A DNA stretch of 64,000 bases, taken from Corynebacterium caspium DSM 44850. GTDB taxonomy: Bacteria; Actinomycetota; Actinomycetes; Mycobacteriales; Mycobacteriaceae. Shown piece by piece: positions 9,513 through 19,270 of the stretch (position 1 is the first letter of the stretch; every line of letters begins with the position of its first letter). Below the pieces are notes generated by a model. That model ran no database searches and had not been told where the DNA came from. It worked only from the letters and a program-made list of their open reading frames with translations. The DNA lies in assembly GCF_030440555.1 (NCBI RefSeq), contig NZ_CP047118.1, positions 682,001 through 746,000 of the forward strand, written 5' to 3'. The position numbers and the translations under genes are program-made.

Positions 9513-12500
9513 ATGACCAGTGGCGCTACGCCATTTAAAGATATGACCGACTCTTTATTGGGCTGGGCGTCAAGCGCGGAATTACAGCTAGGAGAGGCCC
9601 TAGCTGCAAATCCGTATTTTCCGCGCGCCGGGTTTAGCCTAGATCAGCTAGAACGCTATGACCGGTTTTTCGGCATTTTTCTTTCCCGACAGTTAATTGC
9701 AGGTTCAGATATCACGGAACTGCTAAAAGTCACCCCGGCTTTAGTTACCACCACTATGATTTCGCGGGCAGCGCGCATGGTGGATGAAGATAGCTTTTTT
9801 GCCGAATATCTGGCGGGATTGGGCGTAGATGCAACCCCGGAGTGGGTCGCTGCAGTGGAAGAAAACGCAGCTAGCATTTTAAAAAATGCTGGAGTTGAAT
9901 ATCCTGATGCCGCCAAAACTCCCATAGAAGTTTTGGTATACCAAGCAGGTATTACCGCCGCTGAGATTCCGGCCATCCTCGAACTCCTAGATAGCTTGGA
10001 TACCGACGGTCAAACCGCAGCCGATACTGCCTTGGCCGCAATTACTGCAGATATTGCTCCATTTACCGCAGCTGCTAAGGAATTTGCTCCGGAACGAACC
10101 ACTGAACTACTAGCAGGGGTACAAGTTCTACGCGCCTTTAGCGTTACCCACCCCACCTCTTGGATTGATCGCACTAATCAGCGCGCCGCATTACATCCGC
10201 AGCTGCCCATCCTTATTGCAGAGCCACTAGTAGCAGAGTTAAGAGAACGCCCCGTAGGTACTTCTGAACGCAGCACCGCAGTAGGTGTTGGAACTCGCGA
10301 ACTACGCCCTCGTGCAGTTCTTGATACAAATCGCGGACGCGTGTGTATCCGGCTGCCTGAACAGCGCGTAGCCACGGCCCTAGGAGCTGCTGCCCAGGAA
10401 GCAGACGTATCTTGGCGGGTAAGCATTGGTGGTACTACCCGGATATTTCGCACCAATCGTCCATGGGGTGAACCTACCTATGCTGAAGCTCTAGATGTGG
10501 CAGTTAGCCACCAAGTAAGAGATGTGACCGTAGCAGATACCACCAACGCTATTAGTTGGGTAGTTCCGCTAGTTGATGTAGATGATCCCGTATTGATCTT
10601 TACTGCTGATGGCCTAAATATCAGCGATAAAGCCAGCTTGCATTATTCCACGCTCTATATATTTAGTCCGGCTGATGCCCGGCTAGTAGACGTAGTAGGC
10701 AGCCAAGATGTGCCTGTAATTGAAGAATTGACAATTCAAGGCTGGGATTCCTGGATTTGTCGCAAAGTAGATGTTTCAACTTGTGCTTCTTTACAAGCAA
10801 TTCGACCTGGTCAGGCACCTACTCCAGGCGATAGCTTGCGCGCCATTGATCCGCGGCAACGTGTGCGCTTTAGTGCTGGTGATGAAGGTATTCCTTCGGT
10901 ATTCACCCACACTGGACGGGCCGTGCACGCTTCTTCGTTAATCGTGGAATTTCCGCCGACTATTTCTGGTGGCGATGAAGAATGGCATCTTTCAATTTCT
11001 GCTTATGCTCGCGCCGGGGAACGAGCTGAAGAAATCGCTGAACCAGAAGCTTTGGAAGTTCCTGCAGCTGGTGGCGCCTTTTTAGTATTTGATCCCGAAG
11101 CCTATGATTCCCCCTGGGTGGGAGAATATATGGTGCGGGTGCGCGGGCCGCGTAATGAATCCTTCCGGTACCGCTATGCCATTGTGGAAGGTATGCAGGT
11201 AGAAACCACTATTGAGGGTCAATCAACCTCTGTACGTATTCCTATGGGTGGGGGATTATCGCCGGCGGTAGCACGTATTTATCAGGGAGATAAACCCTTT
11301 GAAGCTAGTCCGCGCAAAGTCGTAGTTCCAGCTGATGCCGCGGCTGCTGAGTTCATCATCAGTACCGAAGAAGGCGACCAGCTGCCACTGCGCTTTGTAC
11401 CCCCGGCCCTAAAATTTGAGCTGGCTTTGCATAGTTATTTACCGATGTGGCGCACTAGTCGGCTATTTGTGGGATCCCGTAATTTTGATGCCACTGGGTC
11501 TTTGCGAATCCGCGCAAATGGGGAACTGGGACGTCCGCGGGTAAGCGTGCGTAACCAGCATGGTTCTCCTGTGCGCACGGTGGCATTAACTGCTGAGGAT
11601 GCGGTTACCTATGCGGCACCTTTAGCTGAAATCGCCCAAACGGCTGCTGTCATGCCAGAAGGACGCTTGGATTTCGAGTGGACTGATCTAGCCAGTGGAA
11701 ACCGCGTATCTGTGGCCCTAGCTTTGATTAGTTCTCGACCGCATGCCACCGAAGCTGTGATCACTGATGGAAATATTGTCTTTACTGATCTCAGCGAAGG
11801 TCGCAATCTAGGGGCGTGGATTTGGCCAGTTACGGCCCCGTGGATTCAACCGCGCACCATTGAAAGTATTGGCAGTGGCACAGTTGCTTTACCGGAATCG
11901 CTTATCGATGCCGGCCCACTTTTGGTGCAATTGCACTCTGCTGATCCCTTCAGCGTATTGCGTGCCCCCCAAGATCCAGGGGCTGAGGTTATTCGCATTG
12001 AGCAAGCCGGGTATTTCAAAGATCAGCCGGAGAAATTAGCACAGCTTTCGGCCTTCTTTGCTGAAGAAACTGAGCAACCTCCGGTATCTACAGATGTATT
12101 GCCAATTATTTGGGATCATTTCGGAGCTAGTCCGCGCCAGCGTGAAGTTGCGCAATCTATTTTCCAAGATAATCCCACTGCTGCTTTAGCCGCTTTGTCC
12201 TCGTCTTTAGTACCGGCACATTTACAACCTGGCCTCATGATTGCTACTGGCTTAGTAAATTATGTCTTTGGACAAACTACGGATACTGAGCTAATTGATT
12301 TTAAAGAAACTACCAGCCCTTGGATTACTACCATGGCGCTTTTAGGTGAAGTTTCTGCCGGCTTATCCGCTGGGGCCGAGGATAAAAAATCCGTCCAAAC
12401 TGTGCTGAAAAAACTGAAAGAAATCGCCGGCCAAAGATTAGTGGATACTTTGCTAACCGGGCGAGATACCACCTTGGATTCAGCTGTGATTGATAGTTCC

Positions 12501-12989
12501 ACAGTGCGTATTGCCCATATGGATGCCGCCCAGCAAAAACAGCTAATGAATATGTTCTTTGCTTCTGCCGAAATTGTGCCTGGCCCAATTATGGACGATA
12601 GTGCCCGGCTCTTAGCTGTTTTTGAAACCTTCCAACAACGAGAAGGACTCAGTGCCATCGTTGCTTCCGAAGGATTGATTAAACCAGCAGTTTCGCTCTT
12701 ACGCGCTCTGCGCAGTTCGCATCGAAGCCTCTATGCCGCAGCACGTATTCGCTTTGACAAACTAGATGGCGTGAATACTGAAGACCGCGCCAATGCGTGG
12801 GTATTGGCTCCAGTGGTCTCAATGATTTTCGCCCTTTCGGCCCGTTTGCATGCCCACGGCATGATGGGTAAATCTTCTACCCTTGATGCAGCTGCTGCTG
12901 GCTGGTCGCAACTAGCAGATTTAGTGCCAGATCTAGTTACCGGCGATCTCATCTCCGCAGACGCTATGGTATTGGCAGTAAAACAATAA
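9513..12989 (+). CDS. large protein of unknown function between smc and ftsY
   Basis: I do not recognise this 1158-residue protein. It starts with ATG at 9513 behind a good Shine-Dalgarno (AAGGGGA). It shows no signal peptide or hydrophobic span, so it is probably cytoplasmic. Residues 1-240 look helical, with a block around DRFFGIFLSRQ (about 49-60) and FFAEYLAGL. Residues 250-800 look beta-rich, with repeated Trp-containing strand patterns (SWRVSIGG near 300, GWDSWICRKVD near 410, WVGEYMVRVRGP near 535) suggestive of several beta-sandwich modules. Residues 830-1158 are helical again. No Walker, HD, protease or nuclease motif is visible. Base and codon use look like the neighbours, which argues against recent transfer. 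It could be a scaffold or binding protein. Confidence 0.85.
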   Translation: MTSGATPFKDMTDSLLGWASSAELQLGEALAANPYFPRAGFSLDQLERYDRFFGIFLSRQLIAGSDITELLKVTPALVTTTMISRAARMVDEDSFFAEYLAGLGVDATPEWVAAVEENAASILKNAGVEYPDAAKTPIEVLVYQAGITAAEIPAILELLDSLDTDGQTAADTALAAITADIAPFTAAAKEFAPERTTELLAGVQVLRAFSVTHPTSWIDRTNQRAALHPQLPILIAEPLVAELRERPVGTSERSTAVGVGTRELRPRAVLDTNRGRVCIRLPEQRVATALGAAAQEADVSWRVSIGGTTRIFRTNRPWGEPTYAEALDVAVSHQVRDVTVADTTNAISWVVPLVDVDDPVLIFTADGLNISDKASLHYSTLYIFSPADARLVDVVGSQDVPVIEELTIQGWDSWICRKVDVSTCASLQAIRPGQAPTPGDSLRAIDPRQRVRFSAGDEGIPSVFTHTGRAVHASSLIVEFPPTISGGDEEWHLSISAYARAGERAEEIAEPEALEVPAAGGAFLVFDPEAYDSPWVGEYMVRVRGPRNESFRYRYAIVEGMQVETTIEGQSTSVRIPMGGGLSPAVARIYQGDKPFEASPRKVVVPADAAAAEFIISTEEGDQLPLRFVPPALKFELALHSYLPMWRTSRLFVGSRNFDATGSLRIRANGELGRPRVSVRNQHGSPVRTVALTAEDAVTYAAPLAEIAQTAAVMPEGRLDFEWTDLASGNRVSVALALISSRPHATEAVITDGNIVFTDLSEGRNLGAWIWPVTAPWIQPRTIESIGSGTVALPESLIDAGPLLVQLHSADPFSVLRAPQDPGAEVIRIEQAGYFKDQPEKLAQLSAFFAEETEQPPVSTDVLPIIWDHFGASPRQREVAQSIFQDNPTAALAALSSSLVPAHLQPGLMIATGLVNYVFGQTTDTELIDFKETTSPWITTMALLGEVSAGLSAGAEDKKSVQTVLKKLKEIAGQRLVDTLLTGRDTTLDSAVIDSSTVRIAHMDAAQQKQLMNMFFASAEIVPGPIMDDSARLLAVFETFQQREGLSAIVASEGLIKPAVSLLRALRSSHRSLYAAARIRFDKLDGVNTEDRANAWVLAPVVSMIFALSARLHAHGMMGKSSTLDAAAAGWSQLADLVPDLVTGDLISADAMVLAVKQ

Positions 12990-13040
12990 AACCGATAAGG
13001 CAGGTTCCTCAAGTACCCAAGCTGTGCGAAACCTGCCACT

Positions 13041-14546
13041 ATGGAAGCTATGGATAGTTTTATGACGTTATCATTTGCGATTAGCCCTCTGGTTATAATC
13101 TCCTTAATAGTTGCCCTGCTAGTTTTATTGGGCATTGTCTTAGTAGTAGTGGGCAAGAAGCGGGCAGCTGCAAAAACTGTCAGCTTCCGGAAAAAAGAGG
13201 AAGCCAAAGAGCTTACTCAGCAGCAAAAATCTGGGAATTATCAACCTGGCGGTGATTTTAATTTTGCCCCTGCCACCGATAAAGAGGCCGAATTAGTTGA
13301 GCGCACGCCAGCGGTTTCTCCTTTTACCGACCCTGACGCTTTCGCAAAAATAAAGGCTGCGCAGGAGGCCCAAGCCGACCAGGCGGCTCAAGCCGATCAG
13401 GCTGAGGAGATTACACAGGCTGCACCAGATGTTCCCGCTGCTCCAGATGTTCCGGCTGCTCCCGACGATGAGGTTGTAACTGAAGCAGATATTGCACCAG
13501 AGGCTGCCGAACCAGAAGCTGCGCCGGCCACACCAGCCACGCCAGCGGTCACTACGGAACCCGAAATTATTCCTGCGCCAGAGAAATCTTCACCGCAAGA
13601 TGAAATTGCTCCAGCAGCTGGGCGTTTGGGCAAATTGCGTGGACGTCTTTCGAATTCCCAAAACTTAATTGGCAAGTCTGTGCTGGGCATTCTTTCTGCT
13701 GGTGATCTTGATGAAGACGCCTGGGAAGAAATCGAAGATACTTTGATCATGGCTGATCTTGGCACTGCGGTGACCATGAAAGTTGTTGATGAACTGCGGG
13801 CTAAGATCGCCGAATTTGGGGTATCTAGTGAGGCAGAGGCGCGAGCGATGTTGCGAGCAACGCTAATTGAGGCTTGTAAGCCAGAGCTCGATAGGGCAGT
13901 TAAGGCAATTCCTTTTGAAGGTAAGCCAGCTGTGATCTTAGTTGTGGGGGTTAATGGCACTGGTAAAACTACGACTACCGGAAAACTGGCCCGCGTCCTT
14001 GTTTCCATGGGCCATAAAGTTCTACTTGGTGCCGCCGATACTTTCCGGGCGGCTGCTGCTGACCAATTAGAGACTTGGGGACGACGCGTCGGCGCTGAAA
14101 CTGTGCGCGGTTCAGAAGGTGCGGATCCAGCTTCGGTTGCTTTCGACGCCGTGTCACAAGGAATAGATAATAAAGCTGATGTGGTGCTCATCGATACCGC
14201 TGGGCGGTTACATACTTCCGTTGGTTTAATGGATCAGCTAGCTAAGGTAAAACGAGTCGTCGAAAAGCGGACAACCGTAGATGAAGTTCTGTTGGTTTTA
14301 GATGCCACTGTGGGGCAAAACGGGTTGATGCAGGCGCGCGTATTCCGCGATGTGGTGGATCTCACTGGTGTTGTTCTCACTAAGCTAGATGGCACCGCCA
14401 AAGGCGGCATAGTTTTCCAAGTCCAAGAAGAATTAGGGGTACCAGTTAAGCTAGTAGGCCTTGGTGAAGGTGCAGATGACCTCGCACCTTTCGAGGTAGA
14501 AAGTTTTGTAGATGCACTATTAGGAAGCACTAATAGCGCTTCTTAA
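13041..14546 (+). CDS. ftsY: signal recognition particle receptor FtsY
   Basis: FtsY, the SRP receptor GTPase that docks ribosome-SRP complexes at the membrane. Residues about 8-35 form a transmembrane segment, as in actinobacterial FtsY. A long acidic Ala/Pro/Glu-rich linker (about 60-190) leads to the NG domain. The P-loop GVNGTGKTTT lies near 303-312, DTAGRLH near 386 and TKLDGTAKGG near 450. Internal ATGs at 13050 and 13062 are alternative starts, since none of the three has a clear Shine-Dalgarno. Its partner Ffh is encoded at 17382. A strong terminator follows the stop. Confidence 0.95.
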   Translation: MEAMDSFMTLSFAISPLVIISLIVALLVLLGIVLVVVGKKRAAAKTVSFRKKEEAKELTQQQKSGNYQPGGDFNFAPATDKEAELVERTPAVSPFTDPDAFAKIKAAQEAQADQAAQADQAEEITQAAPDVPAAPDVPAAPDDEVVTEADIAPEAAEPEAAPATPATPAVTTEPEIIPAPEKSSPQDEIAPAAGRLGKLRGRLSNSQNLIGKSVLGILSAGDLDEDAWEEIEDTLIMADLGTAVTMKVVDELRAKIAEFGVSSEAEARAMLRATLIEACKPELDRAVKAIPFEGKPAVILVVGVNGTGKTTTTGKLARVLVSMGHKVLLGAADTFRAAAADQLETWGRRVGAETVRGSEGADPASVAFDAVSQGIDNKADVVLIDTAGRLHTSVGLMDQLAKVKRVVEKRTTVDEVLLVLDATVGQNGLMQARVFRDVVDLTGVVLTKLDGTAKGGIVFQVQEELGVPVKLVGLGEGADDLAPFEVESFVDALLGSTNSAS

Positions 14547-14556
14547 ATCCCATATA

Positions 14557-14613
14557 GGGCAGCTATTTCAGGGGCAACCATTTTTAGGATTGCCTGCTGG
14601 TAGCTGCCCTTTT
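14557..14613 (+). terminator. rho-independent terminator after ftsY
   Basis: GGGCAGCTA (14557-14565) pairs with TAGCTGCCC (14601-14609), with an inner GGCAA/TTGCC pairing, followed by TTTT. It separates ftsY from the PII gene. Confidence 0.8.
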
Positions 14614-14644
14614 GTGCTGTCTAGGGGAGGGGTCATTCAGATAA

Positions 14645-15097
<453 letters not shown>

Positions 15098-15129
15098 CCA
15101 GAAATAATCCTGCGCGAGAGGGAAGAGCG

Positions 15130-17259
15130 TTGTCAGTAAATCCTGCAGAACTCCGACACCAAGCCTTGAGTAAAGCTCATGACCTAATCGCGCAGTTACC
15201 GCTGCCACCGGGAACGGCTTTAGCCGCAACTGGTTCTCTGGCACGCGAGCAGCTGACTCCAGAATCTGATTTAGATCTGGTGTTACTGCATCCAGCTGAG
15301 ATAGAAATTAGCCCTAAGGATGCGGAGGCTCTTTGGTATCCAATCTGGAATGCGGGTTATAAACTCGATTATTCTGTTCGCACCCCGCAAGAGTGTGTGG
15401 ATATGGTTACCGCTGATTCCACCGCTGCCCTTGCCTTATTAGATATTGCTCCCTTAATTGGAGATATTGAGCTAGTAGCTAAAACGCGTTCGGCAGTGCT
15501 AAGACAGTGGCGGTTGGAATTAAATCGCGATTTTAGTGCAGTAGTAGATACCGCAATTTCTAGGTGGCGTCGTTCAGGTTCGGTAGTGGCGATGACACAT
15601 CCCAACCTCAAACATGGGCGCGGAGGCCTGCGTGATGTAGACCTGCTAAAAGCTTTGGCTTTGGGCCACTTAACAGATATGCCTGTGGTTGATAAAGAAC
15701 TAGAGCTGATCTTAAATGTGCGCACTTTATTGCATGTAAATTCGGGGCGAGAACGCGATATCTTAGACCCGCATCAAGCAGCTGAAATAGCAGTACAAAT
15801 GGGGTTTCGGGATCGTTTTGAGTTGGCTTGTGCCATTGCGCAAGCAGCCCGAATTATTGATAAAAATGTGACAGCTGCTTTAGCTAAAGCTCGTGAAATA
15901 GTTTCGCCGCGGAGTGGAAAAATTCCGCGCCGGCCTCTTGATATTGACGTAATTGAACGCGGTGGAACCATCGTATTAGCCAAAAATGCCAATTTGGAAG
16001 ATTCCGGTTTAGTGTTGCGAGTAGCTGCTGCGGCGGCTCGTAACGGGCTTTCAATAGATGAATCTACCTGGCGTCGGTTAGCTAAAGTGCCCAAGCTTTC
16101 CCAAGAACGTTGGCCGCGGGCAGTAGCCGAGGATTTCATCAACCTACTTAGTTCTCCTGATCACAGTGCGCGAGTTATTGAAGAATTAGATGATCGTGGT
16201 TTATGGGAGCCGATGGTTCCAGAGTGGGCCAATATTCGAGACCGAATGCCAGCTGAACCAGTACATATTCACACCATTGATGTGCACTGTCTTTTGGCTG
16301 TCCAAAATGCGGCCTCAGCGAGTATTTCTGTTTCCAGGCCAGATTTATTGCTAGTAGCTGCGCTTTATCATGATATTGGTAAAGGTCAGGGGAGAGCGCA
16401 TTCTATTGTGGGAGCGGAATATGTAGCGCGTGCGGCAGCGCGTTTAGGTTTTGATCAAGCTGACCGTGCCCGCTTGCAAACAGTAGTTGCTGAACACAGC
16501 TTTATCGGGCGAGTAGCAGCCACGATGGATCCCAACAGTGAAGTTGCCTTAGAGATGTTTTTGCAGGCCAGTAATTATGATTTGCTAACTGTAGAGCTAT
16601 TAGGGGCGCTAGCTGAAGCGGATGCGCTAGCAACGGGACCTGGAATTTGGAGCCCTTCACAAAAAGCTACTCGCGATATTTTGATAAAGAAGGCTCGGAA
16701 ACACTTAATTGAAGTACGGCCGCGTAAACCGTTGGTGAATGCCCCCGATGAAATAGGAATGCGACCACATTCTGAAGATCCTAGTAATCGGGCAGTAATT
16801 TATTGGCGCGGCACCTACCAGCGAGAGATTATTCGAGTCCTGGCAGTAATCCATGCTTCAGGTTGGACTATCGATGCTGCCCGCTATATATCTGAAAATG
16901 AACATTCAGTAGCTGCTGAATTCGATGTACGGGCTACGGCTTCGGCTAGTTTGGATGCCTCGAAATTGGTACAGGTGTATCGTTCCGGGGTGCATTCAGG
17001 GCTGCCACCAGTGCAAAAAGCCCCTACTGCAGTGTTATGGGATGGCAATGTGGTAGAGGTCCGCAGTAAAGATCGACGAGCACTGCTTGGTAATCTGCTC
17101 TCAGTTCTGCCAAATATTTCGTGGATGAATATGCAAGCACGCGGGGGAATTATGCAGTTTTATGCCAGTTTGCCGGATCTAATTAGGCATCCAGAACATC
17201 GTGAAGTAGTTAGTCATGACATCACTTTGCGCATTGGTTTTGCTGAGCATCTGAGCTAA
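15130..17259 (+). CDS. glnD: PII nucleotidyltransferase GlnD
   Basis: GlnD modifies and demodifies PII in response to nitrogen status. The N-terminal nucleotidyltransferase motif GSLAREQ...DLDLV lies at about residues 32-52. The HD phosphohydrolase domain shows LYHDIGKG near 416, and the C-terminal region from about 585 resembles ACT glutamine-sensing domains. At 709 residues it is shorter than the enterobacterial enzyme but like corynebacterial ones, which are adenylyltransferases. The start is a TTG at 15130 behind GAGAGGGAAGAG. The 32-base gap from glnB suggests one operon. Confidence 0.92.
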   Translation: MSVNPAELRHQALSKAHDLIAQLPLPPGTALAATGSLAREQLTPESDLDLVLLHPAEIEISPKDAEALWYPIWNAGYKLDYSVRTPQECVDMVTADSTAALALLDIAPLIGDIELVAKTRSAVLRQWRLELNRDFSAVVDTAISRWRRSGSVVAMTHPNLKHGRGGLRDVDLLKALALGHLTDMPVVDKELELILNVRTLLHVNSGRERDILDPHQAAEIAVQMGFRDRFELACAIAQAARIIDKNVTAALAKAREIVSPRSGKIPRRPLDIDVIERGGTIVLAKNANLEDSGLVLRVAAAAARNGLSIDESTWRRLAKVPKLSQERWPRAVAEDFINLLSSPDHSARVIEELDDRGLWEPMVPEWANIRDRMPAEPVHIHTIDVHCLLAVQNAASASISVSRPDLLLVAALYHDIGKGQGRAHSIVGAEYVARAAARLGFDQADRARLQTVVAEHSFIGRVAATMDPNSEVALEMFLQASNYDLLTVELLGALAEADALATGPGIWSPSQKATRDILIKKARKHLIEVRPRKPLVNAPDEIGMRPHSEDPSNRAVIYWRGTYQREIIRVLAVIHASGWTIDAARYISENEHSVAAEFDVRATASASLDASKLVQVYRSGVHSGLPPVQKAPTAVLWDGNVVEVRSKDRRALLGNLLSVLPNISWMNMQARGGIMQFYASLPDLIRHPEHREVVSHDITLRIGFAEHLS

Positions 17260-17381
17260 ATTCAACAGCTACCAGGCTGGTCAATATGACCGTAGCGGTT
17301 CGGGTGGCTACCATGGGAAGATCTGAAGATCTTTAATCGCAATATTTAATAATTCATATTTCTTTAAGGGAGTGCACGCCA

Positions 17382-18971
17382 GTGTTTGATTCTTTGTCCG
17401 ATCGCCTGTCAAATGCGCTTAAGGGCATCCGTGGCAAGGGCAAACTTACTGAGGCCGATATTAATGCCACCGCCCGCGAAATCCGTTTGGCTTTGCTTGA
17501 AGCTGACGTATCTTTGCCGGTGGTACGGGGTTTTATTAAGCGTGTTAAACACCGCTCTTTAGGTGCAGAGGTTTCACAAGCGCTTAACCCTGCCCAGCAG
17601 ATAATTAAAATTGTTAATGAAGAGCTAACCACTATTTTGGGTGGGGAAACTCGTCGGATCACATTGGCGAAAAAGCCACCCACCGTGATTATGTTGGCTG
17701 GTTTACAAGGTGCTGGTAAAACCACTTTGGCTGGCAAGCTAGCTAAATACCTTTCAAAACAGGGGCATACTCCCATGCTGGTGGCCTGTGATCTGCAGCG
17801 ACCAGGCGCAGTACAACAGCTCCAAATCGTGGGTGAACGTGCAGGAGTTCCCACTTTTGCTCCCGATCCAGGTACTGCGGTAGATACAAATTCCCATGAG
17901 ATGGGTACCTCGCATGGGGATCCAGTGGCTGTGGCAAAAGCTGGTATTGATGAGGCCAAGCGCACCCAACATGATGTGGTTATTGTCGATACCGCTGGAC
18001 GTTTGGGTATTGATGAAGAATTGATGACGCAGGCACGAAATATTCGTGATGCGGTTAATCCAGATGAAGTTCTATTTGTGATTGACGCCATGATCGGCCA
18101 AGATGCGGTGAATACTGCACAGGCTTTCCGTGATGGCGTGGATTTCACGGGCGTAGTCCTTACTAAACTTGATGGTGATGCCCGCGGTGGTGCTGCACTT
18201 TCCATCCGTGAGGTAACCGGCAAACCGATTATGTTTGCCTCCACCGGAGAAAAATTGGAAGATTTTGATGTCTTCCATCCTGATCGCATGGCTAGCCGAA
18301 TCTTGGGCATGGGCGATGTGCTCTCGCTAATCGAGCAGGCAGAAACAGTATTTGATCAAAAAGATGCTGAAAAAACTGCCTCCAAGATAGCCACCGGGGA
18401 ACTTACCCTCAATGATTTCCTAGAGCAGATGCTCATGGTGCGCCGGATGGGGCCCATTGGAAATCTGCTAAAGATGATGCCTGGCGGCAAGCAAATGAGC
18501 CAGATGGCTGACATGGTAGATGAGAAATCTCTCGACCGTATCCAAGCCATTATTCGGGGTATGACTCCTGAAGAACGAGAAAATCCGAAAATTCTTAATG
18601 CTTCTAGACGCCGCCGCATTGCTGCTGGTTCGGGAGTAGCTGTCAGTGAAGTAAACCAGCTTATTGAGCGCTTCTTTGAAGCTAAGAAGATGATGAGCCG
18701 CATGGCTGGACAATTCGGCATGGGCGGTGGCGGACGCTCTGCCACAAAGAAGCAGAAAAAGGGACGCAAGCGCAAGGGCGGTAAACGTGCCACCCCACGT
18801 GGTGGCGGAATGCCCGGTATGCCCGGAATGCCTGGAATGCCCGGTATGCCAGGAATGCCCGGAATGCCCGGTGCTGGGGCAGCAGGTGGCCTAGGTGGCA
18901 TCTCCTTGCCAGAAGGCTTTGAAAATATTGATCTAAATAAGCTTGATTTCGGCCAGAACGGCAAGCAGTAG
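17382..18971 (+). CDS. ffh: signal recognition particle protein Ffh
   Basis: Ffh (SRP54), the GTPase that binds signal sequences and SRP RNA. The NG domain carries GLQGAGKTT near residue 107, DTAGRLG near 205 and TKLDGDARGG near 264. The methionine-rich M domain covers about 320-445. The start is a GTG (17382) giving MFDSLSDRLSNALKGIRGKG; AAGGGAG sits upstream at 17366-17372. The C-terminus has a basic KKQKKGRKRKGGKR stretch followed by seven tandem Met-Pro-Gly triplets. Such tails occur in actinobacterial Ffh, but a pure 9-bp tandem repeat can vary in copy number. Confidence 0.95.
   Translation: MFDSLSDRLSNALKGIRGKGKLTEADINATAREIRLALLEADVSLPVVRGFIKRVKHRSLGAEVSQALNPAQQIIKIVNEELTTILGGETRRITLAKKPPTVIMLAGLQGAGKTTLAGKLAKYLSKQGHTPMLVACDLQRPGAVQQLQIVGERAGVPTFAPDPGTAVDTNSHEMGTSHGDPVAVAKAGIDEAKRTQHDVVIVDTAGRLGIDEELMTQARNIRDAVNPDEVLFVIDAMIGQDAVNTAQAFRDGVDFTGVVLTKLDGDARGGAALSIREVTGKPIMFASTGEKLEDFDVFHPDRMASRILGMGDVLSLIEQAETVFDQKDAEKTASKIATGELTLNDFLEQMLMVRRMGPIGNLLKMMPGGKQMSQMADMVDEKSLDRIQAIIRGMTPEERENPKILNASRRRRIAAGSGVAVSEVNQLIERFFEAKKMMSRMAGQFGMGGGGRSATKKQKKGRKRKGGKRATPRGGGMPGMPGMPGMPGMPGMPGMPGAGAAGGLGGISLPEGFENIDLNKLDFGQNGKQ
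18810..18872 (+). repeat. 9-bp tandem repeat coding (MPG)x7 in ffh
   Basis: Seven consecutive 9-base units, each ATG plus a Pro codon plus a Gly codon (mostly ATGCCCGGN), encode Met-Pro-Gly repeats in the C-terminal tail of Ffh. Confidence 0.9.
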
Positions 18972-19140
18972 AAAAATAAGGCTGGGCCTGAAATCTGAAG
19001 TTTAGTGATCTTTTTGAGCAGATAGTTTGCCCTCTTTCGCTAAGGGCTGCTATTGTATTTCAGGTTATTCCTTTTGAGTGTGTGTACTAGGAGTACGTAG
19101 ACTTTCAAGAAATAACCTTAAAATATTATTCCGAAGTTTT

Positions 19141-19260
19141 CCTGCGATTTGCCGCCATCGACCAAGGTCGACCGGTCTGATCACTCGCAGGTTAATCCAA
19201 GGGCTGAACCGGCCTACCAAATTTGGTAGGTGCCTGTACTGTCCAGTGACCAGAGTTAAA
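19141..19260 (+). promoter_or_regulatory. structured 5' leader of rpsP
   Basis: The stretch before rpsP contains an outer hairpin with 7-bp arms CCTGCGA (19141-19147) and TCGCAGG (19185-19191), enclosing CGACC/GGTCG complementarity. A perfect 18-bp palindrome CCTACCAAATTTGGTAGG follows at 19213-19230. The Shine-Dalgarno AAAGGAG follows about 30 bases later. Ribosomal protein leaders often carry such structures for autoregulation; this one matches nothing I know. A weak GCCCT/AGGGC hairpin lies further upstream after ffh. Confidence 0.5.
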
Positions 19261-19270
19261 AGGAGCCAAT

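Noticed and set aside
13397..14191. 264-residue open frame antisense to ftsY
   Set aside because: Ser/Ala/Thr-rich shadow without start signal, inside a well-supported ftsY frame.
17260..17381. Possible tRNA or small RNA between glnD and ffh
   Set aside because: TTCGGGTGG-like letters and a short AAGATC/GATCTT repeat occur, but no cloverleaf can be formed.
17354..18310. 318-residue open frame antisense to ffh
   Set aside because: Shadow of ffh; Ser/Pro/Arg-rich with no recognisable motif.
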